Assembly: GCF_014352855.1 (NCBI RefSeq)
Contig: NZ_CP060697.1
Span: forward strand, 806,001-870,000
Direction: 5' to 3'
Length of the DNA stretch: 64,000 nucleotides
DNA from: Sphingomonas sabuli
GTDB lineage: Bacteria; Pseudomonadota; Alphaproteobacteria; Sphingomonadales; Sphingomonadaceae
Of this stretch, positions 1 to 9,224 are shown piece after piece. The notes below the pieces were generated by a model. It was not told the origin of the DNA. It ran no database searches and saw nothing but the letters and a program-made list of their open reading frames with translations. The position numbers were made by a program, and so were the translations under genes. Every line of letters starts with the position of its first letter. Position 1 is the stretch's first letter.

Positions 1-147
1 TATGTGGACCGCCCGCTCGCTATGTTCCCCGTTTGCAAGCCGATCCCGAAGGACGTGCCCGCGAGCTACGAGCAGGCCCCGTTCAAGAACATTGTCGAGC
101 GCGCACGCGCCAATCCGCTGACCCTTCCTGAAGCCACAGCGCGCTGA
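1..147 (+). CDS. C-terminal end of an unidentified protein (5' truncated by window)
   Basis: Reading frame 1 is open from the first base to a TGA at 145-147 and gives 48 residues with a plausible protein composition (starts YVDRPLAMFPVCKP, ends LPEATAR). The start lies outside the window. There is one cysteine and no motif that names a family, so no function is assigned. About 110 bp of non-coding DNA separates it from the convergent stop of the M42 peptidase gene, and no clear terminator is visible there. Confidence 0.5.
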   Translation, partial: YVDRPLAMFPVCKPIPKDVPASYEQAPFKNIVERARANPLTLPEATAR

Positions 148-256
148 TCTGGCGGCGCTGACCGATTGCGCCATCGTCAAGCGCACACTCGGCACGCGGC
201 CGCTGAAACGTGCGCGCGCAGAAGTGCGCTGGCCGGAACCCTCAAGGACTACTGCG

Positions 257-1396
257 CTAGATTTCCGGTTCGTCGCTGCTCGCCGGGGCGCGGTCGGTGG
301 GCTGCGTGGTGAAGCCCTTGAGATCGGCCAGTTCTTCCGTGTCGCGGCGAATCTCGACCGGGCTTGCGGCATAAGCGCAGACCAGACCAGCGATCGATTC
401 CAGCGCATTGAGGTGGATCCGCTCATAGCTGTGGCTGGCGTCGACGCCGAAGGTGATGAGCGCGGTGCGCACATCGGCCCCGCCGCCGACCGCGGAGGCA
501 CTGTCCGAACGGTAATAGCGGAAGACGTCGCGCTGATGAGGGATGTCGTTTTCCTCGCACAGGCGAATGAGCTTTCGGGTCAGGTGGTAATCGAACGGCC
601 CGACCTCGTCGGCCATGCCGATGGTGACGCCCGTTTCCGCGCTGTTCTGGCCCTGAGCGGTGGTGCCGTTGTCGATCGACACCATCGCCACGACGTCTTC
701 CAGCAGCACGGCGGATGCCCCCGACCCGACTTCCTCGGTGATGGTGAAGATGAAGTGGATGTCGACCGGCGTCTTCACGCCAGCATCCTTCATCGCCTTG
801 ATCGCGGCCAGCATCGACGCGCAGCCTGCCTTGTCGTCGAGATAGCGCGAGACGATGTAGCCGTTGTCGAGCATCTCCGTGCCGGGATCGAAGGCAACGC
901 TGTCGCCGACGTTAACGCCCAGCGCCGCGACGCTGGCGCGGTCGCTGGCGTCGGCATCGATGCGCAGTTCGACATGTTTCCAGCCGACGCCTTGGACGTC
1001 GATTTCCTGGTTGAATGTGTGGCCTGACGCCTTGAGCGGAAGCACGGTGCCGCGAAATGTACCTTCGTCGGTAAACAGCGTGCAGCGCGTGGTTTCCGCG
1101 GCGCGTGCCGACCAGGTGCCGATCGGCACCAGTTCCAGCCGGCCGTTGTCCTTGATCCGCTTTACCGTCGCGCCGAGCGTATCGAGGTGGGCGACGATGG
1201 CCCGCGAGCCTTCGCTTTTAGCCCCCTTGTACAGCGCCAGGATCGCGCCGCGGCGGGTCGCCGATACCTCGAGCCCAAGCCGGTCGAGTTCCTTGCACAC
1301 CACGCGTACGATCGCGTCGGTGTAGCCGCTAGGGCTCGGCACTTCGAGCAGGCGCCGCAGGACGTCCTTCAGATATTCGCTGTCGATGGTCGGCAC
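257..1396 (-). CDS. Osmoprotectant NAGGN-system M42-family peptidase
   Basis: A 379-residue M42-type (glutamyl aminopeptidase-like) metallopeptidase. Visible metal and catalytic landmarks are 'AHLDT' near residue 69, 'YLDDKAG' near 185 and 'ITEEVGSGAS' near 218, in the order typical of dinuclear zinc M42 enzymes. It starts at a GTG one base after the stop of ngg and is the last gene of the ngg-asnO operon. This third member is a recognised companion of N-acetylglutaminylglutamine amide (NAGGN) loci. Its substrate there is not established; a role in recycling or trimming the dipeptide is an inference from context. Cytosolic, with no signal peptide. Confidence 0.9.
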   Translation of the reverse strand: MPTIDSEYLKDVLRRLLEVPSPSGYTDAIVRVVCKELDRLGLEVSATRRGAILALYKGAKSEGSRAIVAHLDTLGATVKRIKDNGRLELVPIGTWSARAAETTRCTLFTDEGTFRGTVLPLKASGHTFNQEIDVQGVGWKHVELRIDADASDRASVAALGVNVGDSVAFDPGTEMLDNGYIVSRYLDDKAGCASMLAAIKAMKDAGVKTPVDIHFIFTITEEVGSGASAVLLEDVVAMVSIDNGTTAQGQNSAETGVTIGMADEVGPFDYHLTRKLIRLCEENDIPHQRDVFRYYRSDSASAVGGGADVRTALITFGVDASHSYERIHLNALESIAGLVCAYAASPVEIRRDTEELADLKGFTTQPTDRAPASSDEPEI

Positions 1397-1397
1397 G

Positions 1398-3122
1398 TCA
1401 GGACTTTCGCGATCGGCCCTTGCTGTCGGGCCTGCTCAACGGGAACAGCAGGTCGACGAAACGTTGCGCCGTGGGTTGGGGTTCGTGGTTGGCAAGGCCC
1501 GGCCGCTCGTTGGCCTCGATGAACACATAGTCGGGACGGGATACGCTCGGAACGATGAAATCGACCCCGACGACCGGGATTTCGATCGCCCGTGCCACCT
1601 TCACCGCCGCTTCGGCCAGGGCCGGATGCAGGTTGTCGGTGACGTCGTGGATCGTGCCGCCGGTATGCAGGTTGGCGGTCTTGCGAACATGGAAGGCGCA
1701 GCCCTCGGGCGCCACGTCGTCGAGCGCGAATCCGCGCCGTTCCACGCAGCGTTCGGTTTCCGCGTCCAGCGGGATGCGACTTTCGCCGCCGGTCGACGCG
1801 GCCCGGCGCCGGGATTGCCGCTCGATCAGTTCGCGCACCGTATGCGTGCCGTCGCCGACGACCGAGGCCGGGCGGCGGACCGCGGCGGCCACGACCTTGT
1901 ACCCGATGACGATGATGCGCAGGTCGTCGCCGGCGTGATAGCTCTCCACCAGCACCCGGTCCGACTGGGTGCCGGCAAATTCGATGGCCGCCTCGACCTC
2001 TGCCATGTCGGTCAGGTCGACGGCAACGCCGCGCCCCTGTTCGCCCCGCGCTGGCTTTACCACGACCGATCCGTGCTGGTCGAGCAAGGCGCGCACCGCG
2101 TCGGCATCGCTCGATATCACTTCTTCCGGCACCTGGACCCCGGCCGCCGCGACGATCCGACGGGTCATCGCCTTGTCGTCGCAGATCGACAACGTGACCG
2201 CGGTGGTCAGGTCGGACAGGGATTCGCGGCAGCGGATCTGGCGCCCGCCAAGGCGCAGTTCGAACAGCCCGCCGTCGGCGTCCAACACCTCGACCCCGAT
2301 CCCGCGCCGCCGGGCTTCGTCAATGATGATCCGGGCGTACGGGTTCATCGCTTCGGCCGGGTCTGACCCGACAAACAGCCGTTCATTAATGACGTTGCGC
2401 CGTTTGATCGCGAACAGCGGCATGCGGTAGAAACCAAGCTTCTCGTACAACCCGATCGCCGCATCGTTATCGTGCATCACGGACAGGTCCATGTAGGCCG
2501 CGCCGCGCGCCTTGTAATGCTCTGCCAGCCGGTGAATGAGCGCCTCGCCCACCCGCGCATGCGGGGTCTGCGGATCGACCGCCAGCGTCCACAGCGACGA
2601 CCCCTGCTCGGGATCGTCGAAGGCGGCCGCATGGTCGATTCCGGTCACCGTGCCGATCACTTCACCGCTGTCCTGATCCTCGGCGACGAAATAGGTCAGC
2701 GCCCGCGCGGTCTTCTGCTGACCGGCGAAGAAATCGCGCCGCACCTGGACCATGTCGTGCAAGGCATAGATGCGATTGACCGCGTCGGCGTCGCTTGCCG
2801 GGTCCATCGCCCGAATGTCGAACCCGGTCGCCCGTCCCTGGTCTGGCGCATAAGCCGACAGGTTGAGCCGGTAGGTATTGGACGGGTCGAGGAACACTTC
2901 CGCCGGCGCCTCCGCCAAGATGACGTGCGGGTCGGTGACATACATGGCGATGTCGCGCTGCTCGTCGCCCTCGGCGCGCAATTCGCCAAGCAGCGTGGCC
3001 GGGCTGTCGAACGTCTGCGCGAACAGGATCCGGCCCCAACCGACATCGACGATGGCGTTCGACTTCGGCTGTGGCGCGGCGGGGTCGTCCAGATGTCTGA
3101 ACAGGGGTTCGGGACGCACCAT
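1398..3122 (-). CDS. ngg: N-acetylglutaminylglutamine synthetase (GNAT + ATP-grasp)
   Basis: A 574-residue fusion enzyme. An N-terminal GNAT acetyltransferase domain (roughly residues 90-240, with 'DLSVMHDNDAAIGLYEKLGF') is followed by an ATP-grasp ligase domain (roughly 290-560, with 'VVVKPARGEQGRGVAV' and 'FIEANERPGLANHEP'). The family makes N-acetylglutaminylglutamine from glutamine, acetyl-CoA and ATP; the neighbouring AsnO-type enzyme then amidates it to the compatible solute NAGGN. I chose the ATG at 3122 because it overlaps the upstream stop as TGATG, which implies translational coupling; a start 17 codons upstream is possible but would lie inside asnO. Likely induced by osmotic stress, but no operator is recognisable. 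Confidence 0.93.
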   Translation of the reverse strand: MVRPEPLFRHLDDPAAPQPKSNAIVDVGWGRILFAQTFDSPATLLGELRAEGDEQRDIAMYVTDPHVILAEAPAEVFLDPSNTYRLNLSAYAPDQGRATGFDIRAMDPASDADAVNRIYALHDMVQVRRDFFAGQQKTARALTYFVAEDQDSGEVIGTVTGIDHAAAFDDPEQGSSLWTLAVDPQTPHARVGEALIHRLAEHYKARGAAYMDLSVMHDNDAAIGLYEKLGFYRMPLFAIKRRNVINERLFVGSDPAEAMNPYARIIIDEARRRGIGVEVLDADGGLFELRLGGRQIRCRESLSDLTTAVTLSICDDKAMTRRIVAAAGVQVPEEVISSDADAVRALLDQHGSVVVKPARGEQGRGVAVDLTDMAEVEAAIEFAGTQSDRVLVESYHAGDDLRIIVIGYKVVAAAVRRPASVVGDGTHTVRELIERQSRRRAASTGGESRIPLDAETERCVERRGFALDDVAPEGCAFHVRKTANLHTGGTIHDVTDNLHPALAEAAVKVARAIEIPVVGVDFIVPSVSRPDYVFIEANERPGLANHEPQPTAQRFVDLLFPLSRPDSKGRSRKS

Positions 3123-4900
3123 CAGCCCACCCCGTGCCGGTCGAGCCACAATTCGAGCAACCCGACCTGCCACAGCTCCGACCCGCGCAGCGGCGTGATG
3201 TGCGCCTTGGGATCGGCCAGCAGCGTGTCGAGATAGCCGCGATCGAACAGCCCGCGTTCCGTCGCCCGCTTGCTCGACACCGCGTCCCGCACGAGGTCGA
3301 GGTAAGGCCCGTCGATATATTTGAGCGCCGGGACCGGGAAATAGCCCTTGGGCCGGTCGATCACCGCGCTCGGGATGACGTCGCGCGCCACGTCCTTGAG
3401 GATCCCCTTGCCGTCCTGTGCCAGCTTCAGCTCCGCCGGCATCCGCGCCGCGAGCTCCGCCAGCTCATGGTCCAGGAACGGCACGCGCGCTTCCAGTCCC
3501 CAGGCCATGGTCATGTTGTCGACCCGCTTGACCGGGTCGTCGACCAGCATGACCGTCGAATCCAGCCGCAGCGCCTTGTCCACCGGATCGTCGGCCCCGG
3601 GGCGCGCGAATTGCTCGCGGACATAGTCCAGCGGCGCCGTCCCGCCGTTGCGCCAGTCGGCGCCGAGCTGCCTGTCCAACGTCGCCGCATCGCGGTCGAA
3701 GAAGGCGCGCGAATAAGCCGCCAGCGGGTCTTTGGCCGATGCCATCGGCGGGTACCAGTGATAGCCCGCAAAGACCTCGTCGGCCCCCTGCCCCGACTGC
3801 ACCACCTTGATGTGCTTCGCCACTTCGCGGCTGAGCAGGTAGAAACCGATATTGTCATAGCTGACCATCGGCTCGCTCATCGCCTCGATCGCGCCCGGCA
3901 ATTCGTCCAGCAGCTCGCTCGACGGCACGAAAATCTGATGGTGGTCGGTCGCGTAATGCTGCGCGATCAGGTCGGAGTAGTAGAATTCGTCGCCCTTCTC
4001 GCCATGCGCTTCCTCGAAGCCGATGGAAAAGGTCGACAGGCCGGTCTGGCCAAGTTCGGCGAGCAGGCCGACGATCAGGCTGGAATCGACCCCGCCCGAC
4101 AGCAACACGCCGACCGGCACGTCCGCCACCATCCGCCGCCGCACCGCATCGCGCAGGCTGGCGTGGAGCATCTCTTCCCATTCGCCTTTTGCCCGCGCCG
4201 CGTCCCTGTCCTGCGGCCCGAAAGGCGGATCCCAATAGAGCGTGTCGGTGAAATGGCCCTCGGCATCGTAGACCCGCACCGTCGCCGGAGGCAGCTTGCG
4301 AATGCCGTTAAGAATGGTCAGCGGCGGCGGCACCACCGCGTGCCAGCTCATGTAATATTGCAGCGCGGTAGGGTCGATCGACGTGTCGACCTCGCCCGCC
4401 GCGACGATTCCCGGAAGCGTCGAGGAAAAGCGCAGCCGCTTGCCGACCTGGCTGTAGTAAAGCGGCTTGATCCCGAAGCGGTCGCGGCCAAGCACCAGCC
4501 GCCCGCTTTCGCGTTCGTGGATGGCAAAGGCGAACATGCCCTTGAGCCGCTGGACGCAATCGATGCCCCAGGCGTGATAGGCCTTGAGGATGACCTCGGT
4601 GTCGCCGTCGGAAAAGAAGCGGTAGCCCTTGCCTTCCAGCTCGGCGCGCAACTCGCGGTAATTGTAGATGCAGCCGTTGAAGACCATGTCGAGCCCAAGC
4701 TCGGTGTCGACCATCGGCTGGGCCGAATGGAACGACAGGTCGATGATCTTCAGCCGCTGGTGCCCCATGCCGATGCGCCCGCGCATCAGCTGGCCGCAGC
4801 TGTCCGGGCCGCGCCGTTCCTGGCTGCGCATCATGGCCGCCACCGCGCCGGCGTCGGCGGTGCGACCGTCGAAGTGCACTTCGCCGGCTATGCCGCACAT
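3122..4900 (-). CDS. asnO: N-acetylglutaminylglutamine amidotransferase (asparagine synthetase-like)
   Basis: A 592-residue class II glutamine amidotransferase. The start at 4900 gives MCGIAGEVHF, which places the essential nucleophile at Cys2 after Met removal; an ATG four codons upstream would bury it. The Ntn glutaminase domain covers about residues 1-200 and the AsnB-type ATP-pyrophosphatase domain follows, with its P-loop 'LLSGGVDSSLI' near residue 260. In this family the enzyme amidates N-acetylglutaminylglutamine to the osmolyte NAGGN. It is the first gene of the three-gene operon and is divergent from paaZ; the 121-bp gap between the two starts must hold both promoters. Confidence 0.93.
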   Translation of the reverse strand: MCGIAGEVHFDGRTADAGAVAAMMRSQERRGPDSCGQLMRGRIGMGHQRLKIIDLSFHSAQPMVDTELGLDMVFNGCIYNYRELRAELEGKGYRFFSDGDTEVILKAYHAWGIDCVQRLKGMFAFAIHERESGRLVLGRDRFGIKPLYYSQVGKRLRFSSTLPGIVAAGEVDTSIDPTALQYYMSWHAVVPPPLTILNGIRKLPPATVRVYDAEGHFTDTLYWDPPFGPQDRDAARAKGEWEEMLHASLRDAVRRRMVADVPVGVLLSGGVDSSLIVGLLAELGQTGLSTFSIGFEEAHGEKGDEFYYSDLIAQHYATDHHQIFVPSSELLDELPGAIEAMSEPMVSYDNIGFYLLSREVAKHIKVVQSGQGADEVFAGYHWYPPMASAKDPLAAYSRAFFDRDAATLDRQLGADWRNGGTAPLDYVREQFARPGADDPVDKALRLDSTVMLVDDPVKRVDNMTMAWGLEARVPFLDHELAELAARMPAELKLAQDGKGILKDVARDVIPSAVIDRPKGYFPVPALKYIDGPYLDLVRDAVSSKRATERGLFDRGYLDTLLADPKAHITPLRGSELWQVGLLELWLDRHGVG

Positions 4901-5021
4901 AAGCGGCTCCACGGCCCGAAGCGGGCAAGAGAGTGTTTCGATCTAGCGATTAACGAAAGATAGTATCGTTGGCGCAAAAGTCCAATTTGTCCGCCGAACC
5001 AAGATGCGCCATTGGGGCGGC

Positions 5022-7046
5022 ATGAAGACCACCCAATTGCTCAACTACGAACGCGACCGGTGGATTGCCGGTTCGGGCCAGCTTACGGAATTGCCGAGCG
5101 CGATCGACGGCTCGCCCGTCGCGACCGCGGGCTCCGGCGGGCTCGATTTCGGCGCCATGCTGAAACACGCCCGGGAGGTCGGCGGCCCGGCACTGCGCAA
5201 GATGAGTTTCCATGAGCGCGCCTGGATGCTCAAGGGCCTCGGCCTTGCGATCATGGAGCGCAAGGAGGAACTGTACGCGCTCAACCCGCTGACCGGCGCC
5301 ACGCGCAAGGATGGGTGGATCGACATCGAAGGCGGGGCGATGACCCTGCTATCCTTCTCGTCCAAAGGCCGCCGGGAACTGCCCGACGCCCACGTCCTGC
5401 TCGACGGCCAGATCGAGCCTTTGTCGAAGACCGGCAGCTTCGTCGGCCAGCATATCTACACGACGATGCAGGGCGCGGCGGTGCATATCAACGCCTTCAA
5501 TTTCCCGGTCTGGGGGATGCTGGAAAAGCTTGGGCCGACCTTGCTCGCGGGCATGCCGGCGATCGTCAAACCGGCCAGCTCCACCAGTTTCCTGACCGAA
5601 GCGGCCTTCCGCATCATGATCGATACCGGCTTGCTGCCGGACGGCGCGGTGCAGCTGATCGTCGGCGGCGTCGGCGACCTGTTCGACCATCTGGGCGGTC
5701 AGGACGTGGTGAGCTTCACCGGGTCCGCTGCGACCGCGTCAAAGCTCAAGAGCCATCCGACCGTTTTGCGCGAAAGCGTCAAGTTCGTTGCCGAGCAGGA
5801 CAGTCTCAACGCCTCCGTCCTTGGCCCGGACGCCGCTCCGGGCACGCCGGAATTCGACCTGTTCGTCAAGGAAGTGGTCAGCGAGATGACGGTCAAGGCG
5901 GGGCAGAAATGCACCGCCATCCGCCGCGCGCTCGTCCCCGCCGCCCATCTCGACGCGGTCGAGCGGGCGATGGACGAGCGCTTGCGGGCAACCACCGTCG
6001 GCGATCCTCGCGAGGACAGCAGCCGCATGGGCGGGCTGGTTTCGTGCAGCCAGCGCGACGACGTCAAAAGCCAGTTGAAGAAGCTGGTCGATGCCGGAGC
6101 GCGGATCGTGTCCGGCGACCCCGACGCCGCCGTCGGTCCGGAAGGCGGCGCGTTCATGCAGCCGATCCTGCTGCGCGCCGACGACCCATGGCACGCCGCG
6201 GCGGTCCATGACGTCGAGGCGTTCGGCCCGGTCAGCACGATCATGCCATATCGAGACATGGCCGACGCCATCGCACTGGCAAATCGCGGCATGGGCAGCC
6301 TGGCGCTGTCGCTGTTCACCCATGACGAGGCGGCCGCCCGCGATTTCATCCAGGGCGCGGCCGCCTTCCACGGGCGGATGCTGGTCATCAACCGCGACAA
6401 TGCGAAGGAAAGCACGGGCCACGGCAGTCCCCTGCCCGTCCTCGTCCACGGCGGTCCCGGCCGCGCTGGCGGCAGCGAGGAAATGGGCGGCATCCGCGGC
6501 GTGAAGCATTACATGCAGCGCACGGCGATCCAGTCGACCCCGGCGATGATCGCGGCAATCTCCGAGCAGTACATTCCCGGCGCGCCCAAGCATTTCCTCA
6601 CCGACGTTCACCCGTTCCGCAAGACGATGAGCGAGCTTGCCGTCGGCGACACGTGGCGGACCGACAGCCGCACGGTGACGATCGCCGACATTGAGCATTT
6701 CGCCGAATTCACCGGCGACACTTTCTACGCCCACATGAACGAAGAGGCGGCCAAGGCCTCGCCGATCTTCGAGGGCCGGGTCGCCCACGGTTATCTGATC
6801 CTCAGCTTCGCCGCCGGCCTGTTCGTCGATCCGGACCCCGGTCCGGTCTTGGCCAACACCGGCCTTGAAAACCTGCGCTTCCTGACCCCGCTCTATCCCG
6901 GCGATGCGATGCGGGTCGAACTGACCGTGCGGTCGAAAAGCCTGAAGAGCGAGGAAACGGGCGTGGTCCGCTGGGCCGTCGAAATCTTCAACCAGAAGGA
7001 CGAGCTAGTTGCCACGTACGACTTGCTGACGGAAAACCTGCCCTAA
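5022..7046 (+). CDS. paaZ: Bifunctional PaaZ: oxepin-CoA hydrolase / semialdehyde dehydrogenase
   Basis: A 674-residue fusion. The aldehyde dehydrogenase domain (about 1-520) shows 'GGVGDLFDHLGGQDVVSFTG' and the nucleophilic cysteine in 'VKAGQKCTAIRRAL'. A C-terminal MaoC hotdog domain (about 540-674) has the hydratase motif 'FTGDTFYAHMNEEAA'. In phenylacetate catabolism PaaZ opens oxepin-CoA and oxidises the resulting semialdehyde. I preferred the ATG at 5022, preceded by GGGGCGG, over one six codons upstream. No other paa gene is present in the window, so it may act with a paa cluster elsewhere or on another CoA-thioester substrate. The gene ends 20 bp before the next one. Confidence 0.92.
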   Translation: MKTTQLLNYERDRWIAGSGQLTELPSAIDGSPVATAGSGGLDFGAMLKHAREVGGPALRKMSFHERAWMLKGLGLAIMERKEELYALNPLTGATRKDGWIDIEGGAMTLLSFSSKGRRELPDAHVLLDGQIEPLSKTGSFVGQHIYTTMQGAAVHINAFNFPVWGMLEKLGPTLLAGMPAIVKPASSTSFLTEAAFRIMIDTGLLPDGAVQLIVGGVGDLFDHLGGQDVVSFTGSAATASKLKSHPTVLRESVKFVAEQDSLNASVLGPDAAPGTPEFDLFVKEVVSEMTVKAGQKCTAIRRALVPAAHLDAVERAMDERLRATTVGDPREDSSRMGGLVSCSQRDDVKSQLKKLVDAGARIVSGDPDAAVGPEGGAFMQPILLRADDPWHAAAVHDVEAFGPVSTIMPYRDMADAIALANRGMGSLALSLFTHDEAAARDFIQGAAAFHGRMLVINRDNAKESTGHGSPLPVLVHGGPGRAGGSEEMGGIRGVKHYMQRTAIQSTPAMIAAISEQYIPGAPKHFLTDVHPFRKTMSELAVGDTWRTDSRTVTIADIEHFAEFTGDTFYAHMNEEAAKASPIFEGRVAHGYLILSFAAGLFVDPDPGPVLANTGLENLRFLTPLYPGDAMRVELTVRSKSLKSEETGVVRWAVEIFNQKDELVATYDLLTENLP

Positions 7047-7066
7047 GCCCCATATCGAGTCGAACC

Positions 7067-8713
7067 ATGGAAACCATCGGCGCGGACCTGCAATTCCTCA
7101 CGCCCCAGCCGTTCGGCGGGGACCAGCTCGACGCGCTGCGCGCCATCTCCGACGAGCGCTTCTACGAGGCCGGGACGATGGTCGCCAACGCCGGCGAACC
7201 GTCGGATCGCTTCGTCGTCGTGCTCGAAGGCGAAATCGTGCCGATTGACGCGTTCACCGGGGAACGCATCGGCGAATCGTCCCTGCGCGACGGCCAGTTC
7301 ATGGGGGAGCTCGCCTTCCTCAACGGGGGCAGCGTCACCCTGCCCATGCGCGCCGCGGTCGACACGCGCACGTTGGAAGCGCCGCGCGCCGCGATGCTCG
7401 ACCTGATGGCGCGGGTGCCGGAGATCGGTGATCATGTGCTGACCGTTTTCGCCGCGCGCCGGCGGATGCAATACGAACAGGGCCGTAGCTCGGTGAAGCT
7501 GATCGGCGCCGATGCCGACCCGGCCGTCCAGCGGGTGGCGGTCTTCCTGTCGCGCAACCGCATCCCTTTCCAGTCCTACGACCTCGACGAACAAAGCGAG
7601 GAAGGTCTGGCCGTTTGCCGCATCGCCGCGCACCAGCCGGCCGTGCTGGTCGGCAAGGACAACAAGCTGGACGACCCGACCCCGCGCAAGGTCGCCGCGC
7701 TGCTCGGTCTCGACCTGCACAGCGAGGATACCGAGCAGCTCGACCTGCTGATCGTCGGCGGCGGACCGGCCGGCGTCGCGGCGGCGGTCTATGCCGGGTC
7801 CGAAGGGCTCAATGCGCTGGTGATCGAGGACAATGCCATCGGCGGCCAGGCCGGGACCAGCAGCCGGATCGAAAATTACATGGGCTTTCCGACCGGCATT
7901 TCGGGCGGCGACCTGATCTTCCGCGGACAGGTCCAGGCAATGAAGTTCGGCACCCGCTTTGCCATGCCGCGGTCGGTGCGGCTGCTCGAAACCGTCGACG
8001 ACGGCTTTTGCGCGACGCTCGACGACGGCGACCGGTTGTGCGCCCGCGCGGTGCTGGTCGCGACCGGGGTGCAATATCGCCGTCTCCCGGTCGACCGGAT
8101 CGAGGAATTCGAGGGCGCCGGCATCTATTATGCCGCGACCGAGATGGAGGCGCGCTTCTGTCGCGAGACCGAAGCGGTGGTGGTCGGCGGCGGCAATTCG
8201 GCCGGGCAGGCGGCGATGTACCTGTCGCGCTTTGCCCGCCATGTCCACGTGCTGGTGCGCGGCCCGGACCTCGCCAGTTCGATGAGCGCCTACCTCCGCT
8301 CGCGCCTCGACGCCGACCCGCGCATCACCATCCACTACGGCGCGCAGCTATGCGGGCTCGATGGCGACGCGCACTTGTCGGCGGTGCGCGTCTCGACACC
8401 CGACGGGGAACGGCGGATCGACTGCTCCGCCTTGTTCCTGATGATCGGCGCGCAGCCCAACACCGGCTGGCTGTCCGGCATGGTCGCGCTCGACAATCGC
8501 GGTTTCGTGCAGACCGGCGCCGAAGCGGGCGTCACCAGCGACTTCGAAACCTCGCGGCCGGGCATCTTCGCGGTCGGCGACGTCCGCTCTGGCTCGGTCA
8601 AGCGCGTTGCCTCGGCGGTCGGCGAAGGCTCGGTCGTGGTCAGCGCGATCTGGACCTATCTCGACCAGCAGGCGCGGGCCGGGTCGCGGATAGCCGCCGC
8701 CCACGCGGCCTGA
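7067..8713 (+). CDS. Cyclic-nucleotide-binding / thioredoxin reductase-like FAD oxidoreductase fusion
   Basis: 548 residues with three modules. Residues 1-135 are a cNMP-binding (CRP/FNR-type) fold, with 'GQFMGELAFLNGG' and Arg95 where the phosphate-binding cassette arginine is expected. Residues 140-220 resemble a glutaredoxin/thioredoxin-like domain without a CxxC. Residues 224-540 are a thioredoxin-reductase-like flavoprotein with FAD motif 'LLIVGGGPAGVAAA' and NAD(P) motif 'VVVGGGNSAGQAA'. The redox-active CxxC that canonical TrxR carries just before the NAD(P) domain is absent; the stretch reads 'GIYYAATEMEARFC'. It is therefore unlikely to be a classical thioredoxin reductase. Ligand gating of an NAD(P)H-FAD enzyme is inferred from the architecture. 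A CBS-domain gene follows after 65 bp. Confidence 0.85.
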   Translation: METIGADLQFLTPQPFGGDQLDALRAISDERFYEAGTMVANAGEPSDRFVVVLEGEIVPIDAFTGERIGESSLRDGQFMGELAFLNGGSVTLPMRAAVDTRTLEAPRAAMLDLMARVPEIGDHVLTVFAARRRMQYEQGRSSVKLIGADADPAVQRVAVFLSRNRIPFQSYDLDEQSEEGLAVCRIAAHQPAVLVGKDNKLDDPTPRKVAALLGLDLHSEDTEQLDLLIVGGGPAGVAAAVYAGSEGLNALVIEDNAIGGQAGTSSRIENYMGFPTGISGGDLIFRGQVQAMKFGTRFAMPRSVRLLETVDDGFCATLDDGDRLCARAVLVATGVQYRRLPVDRIEEFEGAGIYYAATEMEARFCRETEAVVVGGGNSAGQAAMYLSRFARHVHVLVRGPDLASSMSAYLRSRLDADPRITIHYGAQLCGLDGDAHLSAVRVSTPDGERRIDCSALFLMIGAQPNTGWLSGMVALDNRGFVQTGAEAGVTSDFETSRPGIFAVGDVRSGSVKRVASAVGEGSVVVSAIWTYLDQQARAGSRIAAAHAA

Positions 8714-8778
8714 CCTTTCGGATATTCGCCACCCGTCGTTCGTTGGACCGCCACACGAACAGACAAGGGTGGAAAATC

Positions 8779-9213
8779 ATGAAGATCAGCCAGGTAATGA
8801 CCCGCGACGTGAAGACCGTCCGTCCCGACCAGACCGCCAAGGAGGCCGCGGCCTTCATGCTGGAAGAAGATGCCGGATCGATGCCGGTAAGCGACGGCGA
8901 CCGCCTCGTCGGCATGATCACCGACCGCGACATCACCGTGCGCGGCGTGGCCAAGGGCCACGGTCCCGACACGCCGGTCAGCGAATTGATGACCAGCGAC
9001 GTGCTGTGCGTGCGCGATGACGAGGATGTCGCCGACGTCGCCACCAAGATGGGCAAGGCGCAGGTTCGCCGCCTGCCGGTGATCGATTCCAACGAGAAGC
9101 TGTGCGGCATCGTCAGCCTTGGCGACCTTAGCCGCGAAACCGACGGCGAGCCCGCCCACCAGGCGTTCGACGGCGTCAGCGCCGCCGGCGACCGGCACAA
9201 GCAGCAGGGCTAG
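8779..9213 (+). CDS. Tandem CBS-domain protein
   Basis: A 144-residue stand-alone CBS pair: CBS1 about residues 1-60 ('VMTRDVKTVRPDQTAKEAA', 'VGMITDRDI') and CBS2 about 65-130 ('LMTSDVLCVRDDEDVADVA', 'LPVIDSNEKLCGIVSLGDL'). Such modules usually bind adenine nucleotides or SAM and regulate partner proteins. The start at 8779 has AGGGTGG about 6-9 bases upstream. It lies 65 bp downstream of the cNMP-binding oxidoreductase on the same strand, so it may be co-transcribed and act as a second nucleotide sensor; that link is inference. Confidence 0.88.
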   Translation: MKISQVMTRDVKTVRPDQTAKEAAAFMLEEDAGSMPVSDGDRLVGMITDRDITVRGVAKGHGPDTPVSELMTSDVLCVRDDEDVADVATKMGKAQVRRLPVIDSNEKLCGIVSLGDLSRETDGEPAHQAFDGVSAAGDRHKQQG

Positions 9214-9224
9214 CTTGAAAACGA

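Noticed and set aside
3134..4963. Long open frame opposite asnO (609 codons)
   Set aside because: Arg/His/Ala/Asp-rich mirror of a well-supported gene; typical antisense shadow in GC-rich DNA.
7067..8713. Classical thioredoxin reductase (trxB)
   Set aside because: The redox-active CxxC is absent from the expected position.
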